DNA of 15,037 nt from DALYJJ01 sp031969915 (GTDB taxonomy: Bacteria > Acidobacteriota > Terriglobia > Bryobacterales > Bryobacteraceae): assembly GCA_031969915.1 (NCBI GenBank), contig DALYJJ010000137.1:1-15037 (forward strand), written 5' to 3'. This document shows positions 6,904 through 13,276 of this stretch, in pieces. Numbering within the stretch: position 1 is the first letter of the stretch; every line of letters starts with the position of its first letter. Both the position numbers and the translations under genes were made by a program. The notes under the pieces were generated by a model. That model worked only from the letters and a program-made list of their open reading frames with translations, had not been told where the DNA came from and did not search any database.

Positions 6904-6940
6904 TTCCGAGCCTGGATTGCCCGCATTCTTTCCGCCGGTT

Positions 6941-6958
6941 CCCCCGCCAGCGCGGGGG
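6941..6958 (+). terminator. Hairpin after ispG, likely terminator
   Basis: CCCCCGC (6941-6947) and GCGGGGG (6952-6958) pair around a CAGC loop, 37 nt after the ispG stop codon. The stem is very stable but no T-run follows, so it could be a factor-assisted or inefficient terminator, or an mRNA-stabilising end. Confidence 0.5.
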
Positions 6959-6997
6959 GCTGGCTGTGGGAATTCTCCTCACCCCTGTGCTACTCTG

Positions 6998-7019
6998 AAC
7001 ATTCCCGAATGGGAATGTT
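6998..7019. promoter_or_regulatory. Perfect inverted repeat AACATTCCC-GAAT-GGGAATGTT
   Basis: A perfect 9-bp inverted repeat with a 4-nt spacer lies in the gap between ispG and the protease. The arms are AT/GC mixed, unlike the GC-only terminator hairpins nearby, and only three T follow it. It could be a dimeric regulator's operator or a second, weak terminator for ispG. The symmetry is seen; the function is inferred. Confidence 0.45.
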
Positions 7020-7162
7020 TCCGGGGAAGCCGCCGCCCTCAATCGTGCCCCTCGTAGGCGCAGTGGCAGCCGAGTGTTTCCAGCACGTCTCGGTGGAGTG
7101 GACCGCTTAGTACGAAAGCCAACAATCTCATATATTTGGCGGTCACTTCGATCATCTAGACT

Positions 7163-7169
7163 CTAGTAC
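7163..7169 (+). promoter_or_regulatory. CTAGTAC element upstream of protease gene
   Basis: CTCTAGTAC spans 7161-7169, with the CTAGTAC core at 7163-7169, 134 nt before the protease start codon. The same 9-mer recurs upstream of the first PEP-CTERM gene, and the CTAGTAC core upstream of the second. A related TTAGTAC is at 7107-7113. It may be a shared regulator site; there is no direct evidence of binding. Confidence 0.4.
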
Positions 7170-7226
7170 CAACGGCCCAGGGTTCTAGGACTGGCCGTGC
7201 GAGGCCGCCAGACGCGGAATACGCAC

Positions 7227-7279
7227 GTTCCCGGTCCAGAATCAGGCCCGCTCCTCATGTGGAGCGGCCCGATGGGAAC
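7227..7279 (+). promoter_or_regulatory. Two-helix structured mRNA leader of the protease
   Basis: An outer stem GTTCCC (7227-7232) with GGGAAC (7274-7279) encloses an inner hairpin. The inner stem is GGCCCGCTCC (7245-7254) with GGAGCGGCC (7261-7269), nine pairs with one bulged C and a 6-nt loop. It ends 14 nt before the AGAGGA Shine-Dalgarno. It is a candidate cis-acting RNA or mRNA stabiliser, and I do not match it to a known riboswitch class. Confidence 0.4.
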
Positions 7280-7303
7280 CGAACCAATGCTCGAGAGGAA
7301 AAT

Positions 7304-9031
7304 ATGGATCGCCGTCTACGCCTGTTACCAGCCTTATTATTCGTGTGTCCAGCCAGTGTTGTGTTCGCTCAAGAGCGGACGCCCGATGTGGTTCCGAATC
7401 GGCTCCTGGTGAAGTTCCGCGCCAACGTCAGCAAGGATGCCGGCTTAGCCGCCATCCGCGCCCAGGGGGGTGCTTCCGAAGCTTTCCTGGACGCGATTAA
7501 CGTACATGTGGTGAAACTGCCGGGCACCGCCAGCGAAGTGGCCTTCGCGAAGGTGTTCAAGGGCCTGCGGGAAGTGGAGTTCGCGGAGCCCGACGAAATC
7601 CATGAGCACCAGCAGGCGGTACAGCCGAACGATCCGAGCTACCCAAGCCAGTGGCACTTGCCGAAAATCCAGGCGCCGTCCGCCTGGTCGAGCACAACCG
7701 GGAGTTCCAGCATCATCGTCGCCATCCTCGACACCGGCGTCGACCCCGCACACCCGGATCTGACGCCCCGCATGGTGCCCGGCTGGAACATTTACGACAA
7801 CAACTCGAACACGGCGGATGTGTACGGCCACGGCACGAAGGTGGCGGGCACCGCGGTGGCGGCCACCAACAACGGCGTCGGGGTGGCAGGCATCACCTGG
7901 AACTGCCTCGTGATGCCCATTCGCGTCGCGTCAACCACGGGCAGCGCGAGTTCCTCGGCCATCGCCAGCGGCCTGATCAAGGCGGCCGACCTGGGAGCCC
8001 GGGTGGCGAACGTCAGCTACATGGTGAGCACCAGTTCGACCGTGACTTCCGGCGCGCAGTACTTTCAGAGCAAGGGCGGCGTGGTGACCATCTCGGCCGG
8101 TAACTACGGGACCTTTGAGGCCGCCGCCGACAACCCGTCGGTGATCACCGTTTCGGCCACCGACCAGAACGACGCTCTCTATAGCTGGTCGAACACGGGC
8201 AACATCGTAGACGTCGCCGCACCTGGCTGCGTCACCACGACCTTCAACGGCGGCGGCTACGGAGGAGCCTGCGGAACTTCGTTTTCGGCGCCGGTTGCCG
8301 CCGGCGTCGCGGCGCTGGTGCTTTCGGCACGGCCGGGTCTGTCCGCCACCGAGGTCACTGCGATCCTCAAGGCGTCCGCCGATGACATCGGCGCTGCCGG
8401 GTACGACACGGTCTTCGGCGCCGGCCGCGTGAACGCCGCCCGCGCGGTGACCATGGCGCTGAACGGAAGCTATGGCTCGCTCGACTCGACGCGTCCCGCG
8501 GTCAGTTTCCTGAGCCCATCCGCCAGCGCCACCGTTGCCGGCAGCATCACGGTTTCGGTGTCCGCCAGCGACAACGTGGGCGTCACGTCGCTGTCGGTGA
8601 CGCTCGACGGCACTGCGGTCTCCACTGCGCCCAACTTCACCGTGGACACCACGAAATTGGCGGACGGGGCGCACACTCTGGTAGCCACCGCGCGGGATGC
8701 CGCCGGCAACACCGGATCGGCCAGCGTGAGCTTCACCTCGAAGAACGCTCCCGCCGACACTATTAAGCCGACCGTGGTCATCACGTCGCCGGCCAACGGG
8801 GCAACCATCCCCAGCCAGGCCATCTTTGCAGCCAGCGCCTCGGACAACGTGGCCGTCAGCAGCGTCGAGTTCTTCCTCAACGGTGCTTCGGTGGGCAGTG
8901 TGACCACAGCTCCTTACACCCTGCGCTACAACTCCCGCAAGTTGGCCAAGGGTACGCACGTGTTGACGGCGGTCGCTACAGATACGTCGAACAACCGCAC
9001 CACATCGGCACCCGTTTCGTTGGTGAAATAG
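7304..9031 (+). CDS. Secreted subtilisin-like serine protease (family S8) with two Ig-like domains
   Basis: Extracellular or periplasmic endopeptidase, 575 residues. A signal peptide (MDRRLRLLPALLFVCPASVVFAQ) is followed by an N-terminal prodomain, about 29-105, with VPNRLLVKF as in thermitase/fervidolysin-type proteases. The catalytic domain (about 115-385) has Asp143 in VAILDTGVDPAHPDL, His176 in YGHGTKVAGT, the oxyanion Asn267 in ISAGNYG and Ser326 in CGTSFSAPVAAG. Two roughly 90-residue Ig-like repeats follow (about 394-480 and 483-575), each with a TRP/IKPxV opening, ASDNV and GxHTL/VL...A.D/AxxN motifs. They probably bind substrate or cell surface. Cys309 and Cys323 near the nucleophile could pair. 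The frame opens at a GTG (7259), but the ATG at 7304 has AGAGGA four to five bases upstream and begins the signal peptide. There is no PEP-CTERM or other C-terminal sorting tail. It is followed by a strong terminator, so it is probably monocistronic. Confidence 0.94.
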   Translation: MDRRLRLLPALLFVCPASVVFAQERTPDVVPNRLLVKFRANVSKDAGLAAIRAQGGASEAFLDAINVHVVKLPGTASEVAFAKVFKGLREVEFAEPDEIHEHQQAVQPNDPSYPSQWHLPKIQAPSAWSSTTGSSSIIVAILDTGVDPAHPDLTPRMVPGWNIYDNNSNTADVYGHGTKVAGTAVAATNNGVGVAGITWNCLVMPIRVASTTGSASSSAIASGLIKAADLGARVANVSYMVSTSSTVTSGAQYFQSKGGVVTISAGNYGTFEAAADNPSVITVSATDQNDALYSWSNTGNIVDVAAPGCVTTTFNGGGYGGACGTSFSAPVAAGVAALVLSARPGLSATEVTAILKASADDIGAAGYDTVFGAGRVNAARAVTMALNGSYGSLDSTRPAVSFLSPSASATVAGSITVSVSASDNVGVTSLSVTLDGTAVSTAPNFTVDTTKLADGAHTLVATARDAAGNTGSASVSFTSKNAPADTIKPTVVITSPANGATIPSQAIFAASASDNVAVSSVEFFLNGASVGSVTTAPYTLRYNSRKLAKGTHVLTAVATDTSNNRTTSAPVSLVK

Positions 9032-9063
9032 CAGCCAAACCGCATCCATCCGTGTGTGAAACC

Positions 9064-9091
9064 AAGGCCCCGGCTCCACCGGGGCCTTTCT
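9064..9091 (+). terminator. Intrinsic terminator of the protease gene
   Basis: AAGGCCCCGG (9064-9073) pairs perfectly with CCGGGGCCTT (9079-9088) around CTCCA, followed by TTTCT. It starts 33 nt after the stop codon: a classical Rho-independent terminator. Confidence 0.88.
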
Positions 9092-9134
9092 GGTGTCTTA
9101 GAACGGACGATTGGGGCGCCAACGTCATATGCCT

Positions 9135-9141
9135 CTAGTAC
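9135..9141 (+). promoter_or_regulatory. CTAGTAC element upstream of first PEP-CTERM gene
   Basis: CTCTAGTAC (9133-9141) is identical over nine bases to the copy upstream of the protease. Its CTAGTAC core starts 48 nt before the predicted -35 box, the same distance as in the second PEP-CTERM gene. A second GGTAC lies at 9169-9173. Confidence 0.45.
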
Positions 9142-9182
9142 TTAGCCGCGATTCTGACCCCGCGAACCGGTACTTTCGCGCG

Positions 9183-9211
9183 TTGGTAAACGGGGGGTGA
9201 TGCGCTACCCT
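9183..9211 (+). promoter_or_regulatory. Predicted promoter of first PEP-CTERM gene
   Basis: TTGGTA (9183-9188, 4 of 6) and TACCCT (9206-9211, 3 of 6) are separated by 17 nt. The implied start near 9218 leaves about 14 nt before the TTG start codon. The match is weak, but its layout parallels that of the downstream paralogue and the TACC-type -10 also appears at rplM. Confidence 0.45.
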
Positions 9212-9231
9212 TCAAGAGCAAGAGGTATAGA

Positions 9232-9909
9232 TTGAGAATTCACTCAACAGGATGGATGGCTTTCTTCGCGCTGCCGGCGTTGTCCTTTGGCGCGTTCGAC
9301 CTGAATTTCAAGTGCGTGTCTAACAACGGAGGCAACAGCGGGATCTGCAACACGATCCAGAACCAGTTTAAGGTCTCCGTTAGCAACGGCAGCAATCGGG
9401 TTAACTTTAAATTTTCCAACAACATCGGAGTCGCATCGTCGATTACGCGGCTGTTCTTCGACGTCCCCAGCGGGCTCCTCAACCTGAGCAGCGTGGCCAT
9501 TACCGGCTCCGGCAACGGAGTCAGCTTCTCCCGCGACACCCAAGGCAACATCATGAACCTGCCGGGAGGCAACGGCATCGGCTTCTCGTCCGACTTGACC
9601 GCGCTGGCGAATAGTCCTACCTCACAGAAGGGTGTCAACACGGCCACGGAATGGGTGAATGTGGCGGTCGGTTACGGCCAGGGCAAGACCTTCGCGAACG
9701 TGCAGAGCGCGCTGACCGGGCAGAACCCGAGCTTCCGCATCGGGATCCACGTGCAGTCCATTCAGCCGAGTGGCAAGAGCGACGCGTTCGTCACTTTCGG
9801 CGACAACCCGCCTCAGCAAGTCGTCCCCGAACCGGGCACGTACGCCGCGCTAGTCGCGGGCGGGATGGGGCTGTTCGTGTGGTTGCAACGCCGGCGCCGC
9901 TTGAATTAA
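9232..9909 (+). CDS. PEP-CTERM sorting-domain protein, paralogue 1
   Basis: Exported protein of 225 residues carrying the exosortase recognition tail. A signal peptide ends near ALPALSFG (residues 13-20). The mature part begins AFDLNFKC and has two cysteines (28 and 39). The C-terminus is VPEPGTYAAL from 198, a hydrophobic segment and a QRRRR basic end: the complete Pro-Glu-Pro/transmembrane/Arg tripartite signal. Known biology: exosortases process such tails and the proteins are associated with the outer surface or exopolysaccharide. The body (NNIGVASSIT, TEWV, FRIGIHVQSI) matches no family I can name. The start is TTG at 9232, supported by AGAGGT five bases upstream and by the same start in its paralogue. 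It has its own terminator. Confidence 0.88.
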   Translation: MRIHSTGWMAFFALPALSFGAFDLNFKCVSNNGGNSGICNTIQNQFKVSVSNGSNRVNFKFSNNIGVASSITRLFFDVPSGLLNLSSVAITGSGNGVSFSRDTQGNIMNLPGGNGIGFSSDLTALANSPTSQKGVNTATEWVNVAVGYGQGKTFANVQSALTGQNPSFRIGIHVQSIQPSGKSDAFVTFGDNPPQQVVPEPGTYAALVAGGMGLFVWLQRRRRLN

Positions 9910-9935
9910 ACAAGCCTTCGTTTTTCGGCTCACTG

Positions 9936-9968
9936 AAATGGGCTCTTGCCATCGCAGGAGCCCATTTT
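9936..9968 (+). terminator. Intrinsic terminator of PEP-CTERM gene 1
   Basis: A 14-bp stem (9936-9949 with 9954-9967, one G-U pair) has a CATC loop and runs into TTTT. It starts 27 nt after the stop codon: a strong Rho-independent terminator that separates the two paralogues transcriptionally. Confidence 0.87.
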
Positions 9969-10041
9969 CATTGAGTTAGCGCACTTCAAACTGTATCCAC
10001 CATGACACACCACTTTTGAGTGGAAACTCCTAACTTACTGA

Positions 10042-10051
10042 GTACTAGTAC
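10042..10051 (+). promoter_or_regulatory. Palindrome GTACTAGTAC upstream of second PEP-CTERM gene
   Basis: A perfect 10-bp palindrome that contains the CTAGTAC element (10045-10051). The core starts 48 nt before the predicted -35, exactly as at the first PEP-CTERM gene. It is followed by a T-rich stretch (ATTTTTTC), and another AGTAC lies at 10066-10070. The surrounding 9969-10090 stretch is AT-rich and gene-free. Confidence 0.45.
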
Positions 10052-10092
10052 ATTTTTTCAACACCAGTACCCCAAAATTACCTAGGGTCGCC

Positions 10093-10121
10093 TTGCCCCA
10101 TTTCAGGCGTGTGAATATACT
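10093..10121 (+). promoter_or_regulatory. Predicted promoter of second PEP-CTERM gene
   Basis: TTGCCC (10093-10098, 4 of 6 matches) and TATACT (10116-10121, 5 of 6) are separated by an ideal 17 nt. The implied start near 10128 gives a leader of about 18 nt to the TTG codon. Confidence 0.65.
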
Positions 10122-10145
10122 GAAAACCTGATCGGAGGTAACCAT

Positions 10146-10853
10146 TTGAGGGGACATCTCACAACTCTAGCTTTGCTTCTCGCGCTCCCGGCGCTCTCGT
10201 TCGGGAACTTCGACTTGAACTTCACGTGTCTTGTCGACAAAACCGGCGATTGCCCGAGCAACGCCAACCTTGCCACGCAACTTAAGGTGAACGTGGCAGA
10301 CACCGCCGGTGGCGCGCAATTCACTTTCTATAACAATGTCGGCATCGCTTCTTCGATTACCGACATCTACTTCGACCTTCCGGGGGCCTCGAACACCACC
10401 CCTGTTCCGCAGACCCTGCTGCTTTTCCTCAGCCCCAACGCACCCACAATCACGGACTCCGGGGCTGGTGTCGCTTTCTCAGACGGTGCGAGTCCGCCGA
10501 ACCTCCCGCGCAACAACGTGCCGAACCCGGACTTCGATTCGATGTATTCCGCCGATTCCGATTCTCCAGTATCGGCGAACGGCGTGAGCTCGAGCACAGA
10601 GTGGGTTCGCTTCGTGTTTAAGTATGCATCGGGAAAGGACTTCGATGACGTGAAGGACGCCCTCAACGACGGTTCCCTCCGCATCGGTCTCCACGTGCAG
10701 TCCATCGGCACAGCCAGCCGTAGCGATGCATACATCAACGACCCGTACAACCCGCCGCAGCAGGTTCCGGAACCCGGCACCTACGCCGCTTTGATCGGCG
10801 CGGGTATGGTCGCGTTCCTTTGGATCCAGCGCCGGCGCAAGACGGCCGCCTGA
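10146..10853 (+). CDS. PEP-CTERM sorting-domain protein, paralogue 2
   Basis: Exported 235-residue protein, homologous over its length to the preceding gene. Shared blocks include LALPALSFG (signal peptide end), FDLNFTC, NNVGIASSIT, the TEWV segment, LRIGLHVQSI and NPPQQVPEPGTYAAL. The exosortase tail is intact: VPEP at 207-210, hydrophobic helix, then QRRRK. It differs from paralogue 1 by a Pro/Ser-rich insert around residues 80-100 and a more acidic middle (DSMYSADSDSPVS). Conserved Cys28 and a nearby Cys36 may form a disulfide. The start is TTG at 10146, with an excellent GGAGGT six bases upstream. It is flanked by its own promoter and terminator. The cellular role is unknown beyond surface display. 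Confidence 0.89.
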   Translation: MRGHLTTLALLLALPALSFGNFDLNFTCLVDKTGDCPSNANLATQLKVNVADTAGGAQFTFYNNVGIASSITDIYFDLPGASNTTPVPQTLLLFLSPNAPTITDSGAGVAFSDGASPPNLPRNNVPNPDFDSMYSADSDSPVSANGVSSSTEWVRFVFKYASGKDFDDVKDALNDGSLRIGLHVQSIGTASRSDAYINDPYNPPQQVPEPGTYAALIGAGMVAFLWIQRRRKTAA

Positions 10854-10879
10854 TATTCAGTTTGCTCAACGTCACAGCG

Positions 10880-10914
10880 GGCCGCAGCCTTCGGGTTGCG
10901 GCCTTCTTCTTTTT
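10880..10914 (+). terminator. Intrinsic terminator of PEP-CTERM gene 2 (UUCG tetraloop)
   Basis: GGCCGCAGCC (10880-10889) and GGTTGCGGCC (10894-10903) form a 10-bp stem with one G-U pair, closed by a stable C(UUCG)G tetraloop. TTCTTCTTTTT follows. It starts 26 nt after the stop codon: a textbook Rho-independent terminator. Confidence 0.92.
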
Positions 10915-10949
10915 CCCCCGCTCATCTTCTACACTCATTCAGGAGTACC

Positions 10950-13238
10950 ATGCGTCCGCAGTTACCCGCCGCTCTCATCCTTCTGGTCCTCGCCTCCTGC
11001 GCCAACCAGGAGACCGCCCGGCAGCAGTCCCTCGACAAGGGCAACCGGCTGTTCAACGAAGGCAAGTATGACGAGGCCGACATCAACTACAAGCGTGCGG
11101 TGCAGTTGAATCCGAACCACAGCGAGGGCTACTACCGACTCGGACTCGCCGCCGTGAAGCGTTCGAAATGGGACGAGGCCTACCGCAACCTGGCCCGCGC
11201 GGTGGAACTGCCCCCGGAAAACGACGACGCGAAAGTGCGCTTGGCGGACCTCTCGTTGCTGCTCTATACCGAGAACCCTAAACGCCCTCCGATCCTCTAT
11301 CGGCGCGTCGAGGATATCTCCGCGGCGCTGCTGAAGAAGGACCCAAACTCCTACGACGGCCTCCGGCTCCAGGGCTTCCTGCGAATGACCGACAACAAGG
11401 GCGACGAGGCCCTGCGTATCCTTGAGCGGGCGGCTGCACTCAAGCCGGACGAGGTCCAGGTCGTGCTCGCGATCACCGGCCTGCTCGATCGTCTCGACCG
11501 CCGGAAGGAGGCCGACGAGCGAGCCACCGCCTATCTCGCCGCCCACAAGGACCAGCGGGGTGTCTACGACTATCTCTACGTGAAGTACATCGCCGAAAAG
11601 CGCGTGGCGGATGCCGAGCGAATCGCCCGGGCCCGCAAGGAGAGCTTTCCCAAGGACTCTGCCGTGGCCCTTGGGCTCTGTGTTCACTACGCGGACCAGA
11701 GCCAGAAGCAGGAGCTCGACCGCTGCCTGGCGGATGTCATCCAGACGCACGGTAATGAGGCCGCCACCTGGCTCAACGTCGGCAACTTCCACCTTGAGCA
11801 GAACAACCCGGCCGAGGCGCTCCGCTGCTTCGACCAAGGCGCGCAACGGCCCGGCGCGGATCCCGTGGTCTTCGGCATGCGGGCCTCCACCGCCTTACAG
11901 CGGCAAGGCAAGATCGACGATGCCATTGTGCGACTGGATGGCGTCCTGAAAGCGAAACCGAACGACCCCGGAACGCTCGCGTCGAGAGCGCTCTTGTTGG
12001 CTGCCACCGCCAAGCCCGAGAACCATGAGCGCGCGGTGAAGGAACTCACCGCCCTCGCCGCTCAGGATTCCCTGTACCAGTTGCCCCTCGCCAAGGTGCG
12101 CGTGGCCAAGCGGGACCTCCGCGGAGCGGCCGCGGACCTGCGCAGGTATGTACGGCAGCACGGCGAGGATGGAGCGGCACGAATGCTCCTGGCCGAGTTG
12201 AGCGATGCCATCAGTGACCACCAGACGGCATTCGAGCAGACCGAGATCCTCCTGCGCGTGCAACCCAACGACCCGAAAGCGCTGCTCCTGCGCAATCGAA
12301 GTCTGATGGGACTGGGTAAGCTGCCTGAGGCCAAGGCGGGCCTTGACGCTATGCTCGCCCGGGTGCCAGGCGATCCTGACCTGCAATTGCAGCGCGCCTT
12401 CGTCAGTCTGGCGGAAGGGAAGGTCGCCGAAGCCGAGCGCGCCTTCCGGAAACTCTACAGACCCGGCAACACGGACAAGCGGCCGCTGGCGGGATTGGTT
12501 GAGGCGGGAGTCCAGCAGGGCCGCGGCCCGGCGATGCTGGCCCTCATCAAGGAGGATCTCAGTCGTAGCGCCGATCCCGAATCGTCGCGGTCCCTGCTCG
12601 CCGCTACGGCCGCGCGAACGGGAGACACAAACCTCGCCATCGAGCAATACATGGAATTGCTCAAGAAGACGCCCTCGGACCCGAATCTCTATCTGCGCCT
12701 CGGCGAAGCCTACCAGGTCTCCGGCAACCAGGCCGGTGCGCGAGAGGCGTTCGCCAAGGCGCTGCAACTGGCGCCCCAAAGCGCCGTCCCGCACTCGGCG
12801 CTCGCCATGACCGATCTCGCCGAAGGCCGCACGAAAGACGCCGAAGCCGCCTTCCGCAAGGCCCTGCAAGCGAATCCCGAAGACCCCTCCGCCCGCAATA
12901 ACCTCGCCTATCTGCTCGCCACCACGGGCGGCAACCTGAGTGAGGCCGAGCAACTCGCCCTCGAAGCCGTCAAGCGCGACGCGAAGAACCACAACTTCTC
13001 CGATACGCTCGGCTACGTTTACTTCAAGAAGAAGAACTACGACGCCGCGATTCAGGTCTTCAACCGGATCTCCACTGCTTCGCCCGAGAACACGACGTAC
13101 CGGCTCCACCTGGCGCAGTCCTACCTGGAGAAGGGCGACATGGCGAAAGCACGGGAGCACCTCGCCGCGATGCAGAAGCTGATGCTCTCGCCGGAGGAGA
13201 AGAAGCAGGTGGAAGCGGCCATGGCGAGGTTGCGCTGA
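10950..13238 (+). CDS. Large TPR-repeat lipoprotein, PEP-CTERM-system type
   Basis: A 762-residue lipoprotein made almost wholly of tetratricopeptide repeats. The N-terminus MRPQLPAALILLVLASC is a lipoprotein signal with Cys17 as the acylated residue (LAS-C). More than a dozen 34-residue helical repeats follow, clearest at about 27-60 (GNRLFNEGKYDEADINYKRAVQLNP by motif) and in the last 250 residues (AREAFAKALQLAP, AEAAFRKALQANPED, LGYVYFKKKNYDAAIQVFNR). Architecture and size resemble the TPR lipoprotein commonly encoded with exosortase/PEP-CTERM systems, and the two PEP-CTERM genes next door support this. A generic outer-membrane scaffold for secretion or exopolysaccharide export is the alternative. 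The ATG at 10950 has AGGAG four bases upstream; the frame opens earlier, at 10896, inside the preceding terminator. Confidence 0.85.
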   Translation: MRPQLPAALILLVLASCANQETARQQSLDKGNRLFNEGKYDEADINYKRAVQLNPNHSEGYYRLGLAAVKRSKWDEAYRNLARAVELPPENDDAKVRLADLSLLLYTENPKRPPILYRRVEDISAALLKKDPNSYDGLRLQGFLRMTDNKGDEALRILERAAALKPDEVQVVLAITGLLDRLDRRKEADERATAYLAAHKDQRGVYDYLYVKYIAEKRVADAERIARARKESFPKDSAVALGLCVHYADQSQKQELDRCLADVIQTHGNEAATWLNVGNFHLEQNNPAEALRCFDQGAQRPGADPVVFGMRASTALQRQGKIDDAIVRLDGVLKAKPNDPGTLASRALLLAATAKPENHERAVKELTALAAQDSLYQLPLAKVRVAKRDLRGAAADLRRYVRQHGEDGAARMLLAELSDAISDHQTAFEQTEILLRVQPNDPKALLLRNRSLMGLGKLPEAKAGLDAMLARVPGDPDLQLQRAFVSLAEGKVAEAERAFRKLYRPGNTDKRPLAGLVEAGVQQGRGPAMLALIKEDLSRSADPESSRSLLAATAARTGDTNLAIEQYMELLKKTPSDPNLYLRLGEAYQVSGNQAGAREAFAKALQLAPQSAVPHSALAMTDLAEGRTKDAEAAFRKALQANPEDPSARNNLAYLLATTGGNLSEAEQLALEAVKRDAKNHNFSDTLGYVYFKKKNYDAAIQVFNRISTASPENTTYRLHLAQSYLEKGDMAKAREHLAAMQKLMLSPEEKKQVEAAMARLR

Positions 13239-13251
13239 CGCGGGAATAAGC

Positions 13252-13266
13252 CGCCGCGCTGCGGCG
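13252..13266 (+). terminator. Small GC hairpin after the TPR gene
   Basis: CGCCGC (13252-13257) pairs with GCGGCG (13261-13266) around GCT, 13 nt after the stop codon and 10 nt before the next ATG. It lacks a T-run. It may be a weak terminator, or may mask the start region of the next gene; support is limited. Confidence 0.3.
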
Positions 13267-13276
13267 ATTCGTCTGC

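Larger units (their letters stand above)
6904..7303 (+). other. 400-nt gene-free region upstream of the protease
   Basis: No convincing gene, tRNA or known riboswitch was found here. It contains, in order, the post-ispG hairpin (6941-6958), the inverted repeat (6998-7019), a TTAGTAC (7107-7113), an AT-rich patch with TATATT (7131-7136), a CTAGTAC (7163-7169) and a two-helix structured segment (7227-7279) just before the protease Shine-Dalgarno. A possible weak promoter is TTGGCG (7136-7141) with TAGACT (7157-7162), spacer only 15 nt. Confidence 0.6.

Noticed and set aside
7020..7130. Possible c-di-GMP or other riboswitch in the protease leader.
   Set aside because: I could not find the conserved core motifs of classes I know; only generic helices are visible further downstream.
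7121..7170. Sigma-54-type promoter (TGGC...TTGC), which drives PEP-CTERM genes in some other bacteria.
   Set aside because: A TGGC is present at 7137 but no GC doublet at the required spacing, and none was found ahead of the PEP-CTERM genes.
7931..9079. 382-codon minus-strand frame opposite the protease.
   Set aside because: Gly/Arg/Val-rich shadow; it also runs through the protease terminator hairpin.
11895..13160. 421-codon minus-strand frame opposite the TPR gene.
   Set aside because: Shadow of the repeat-rich TPR coding frame; repeats and GC bias keep the opposite strand open.
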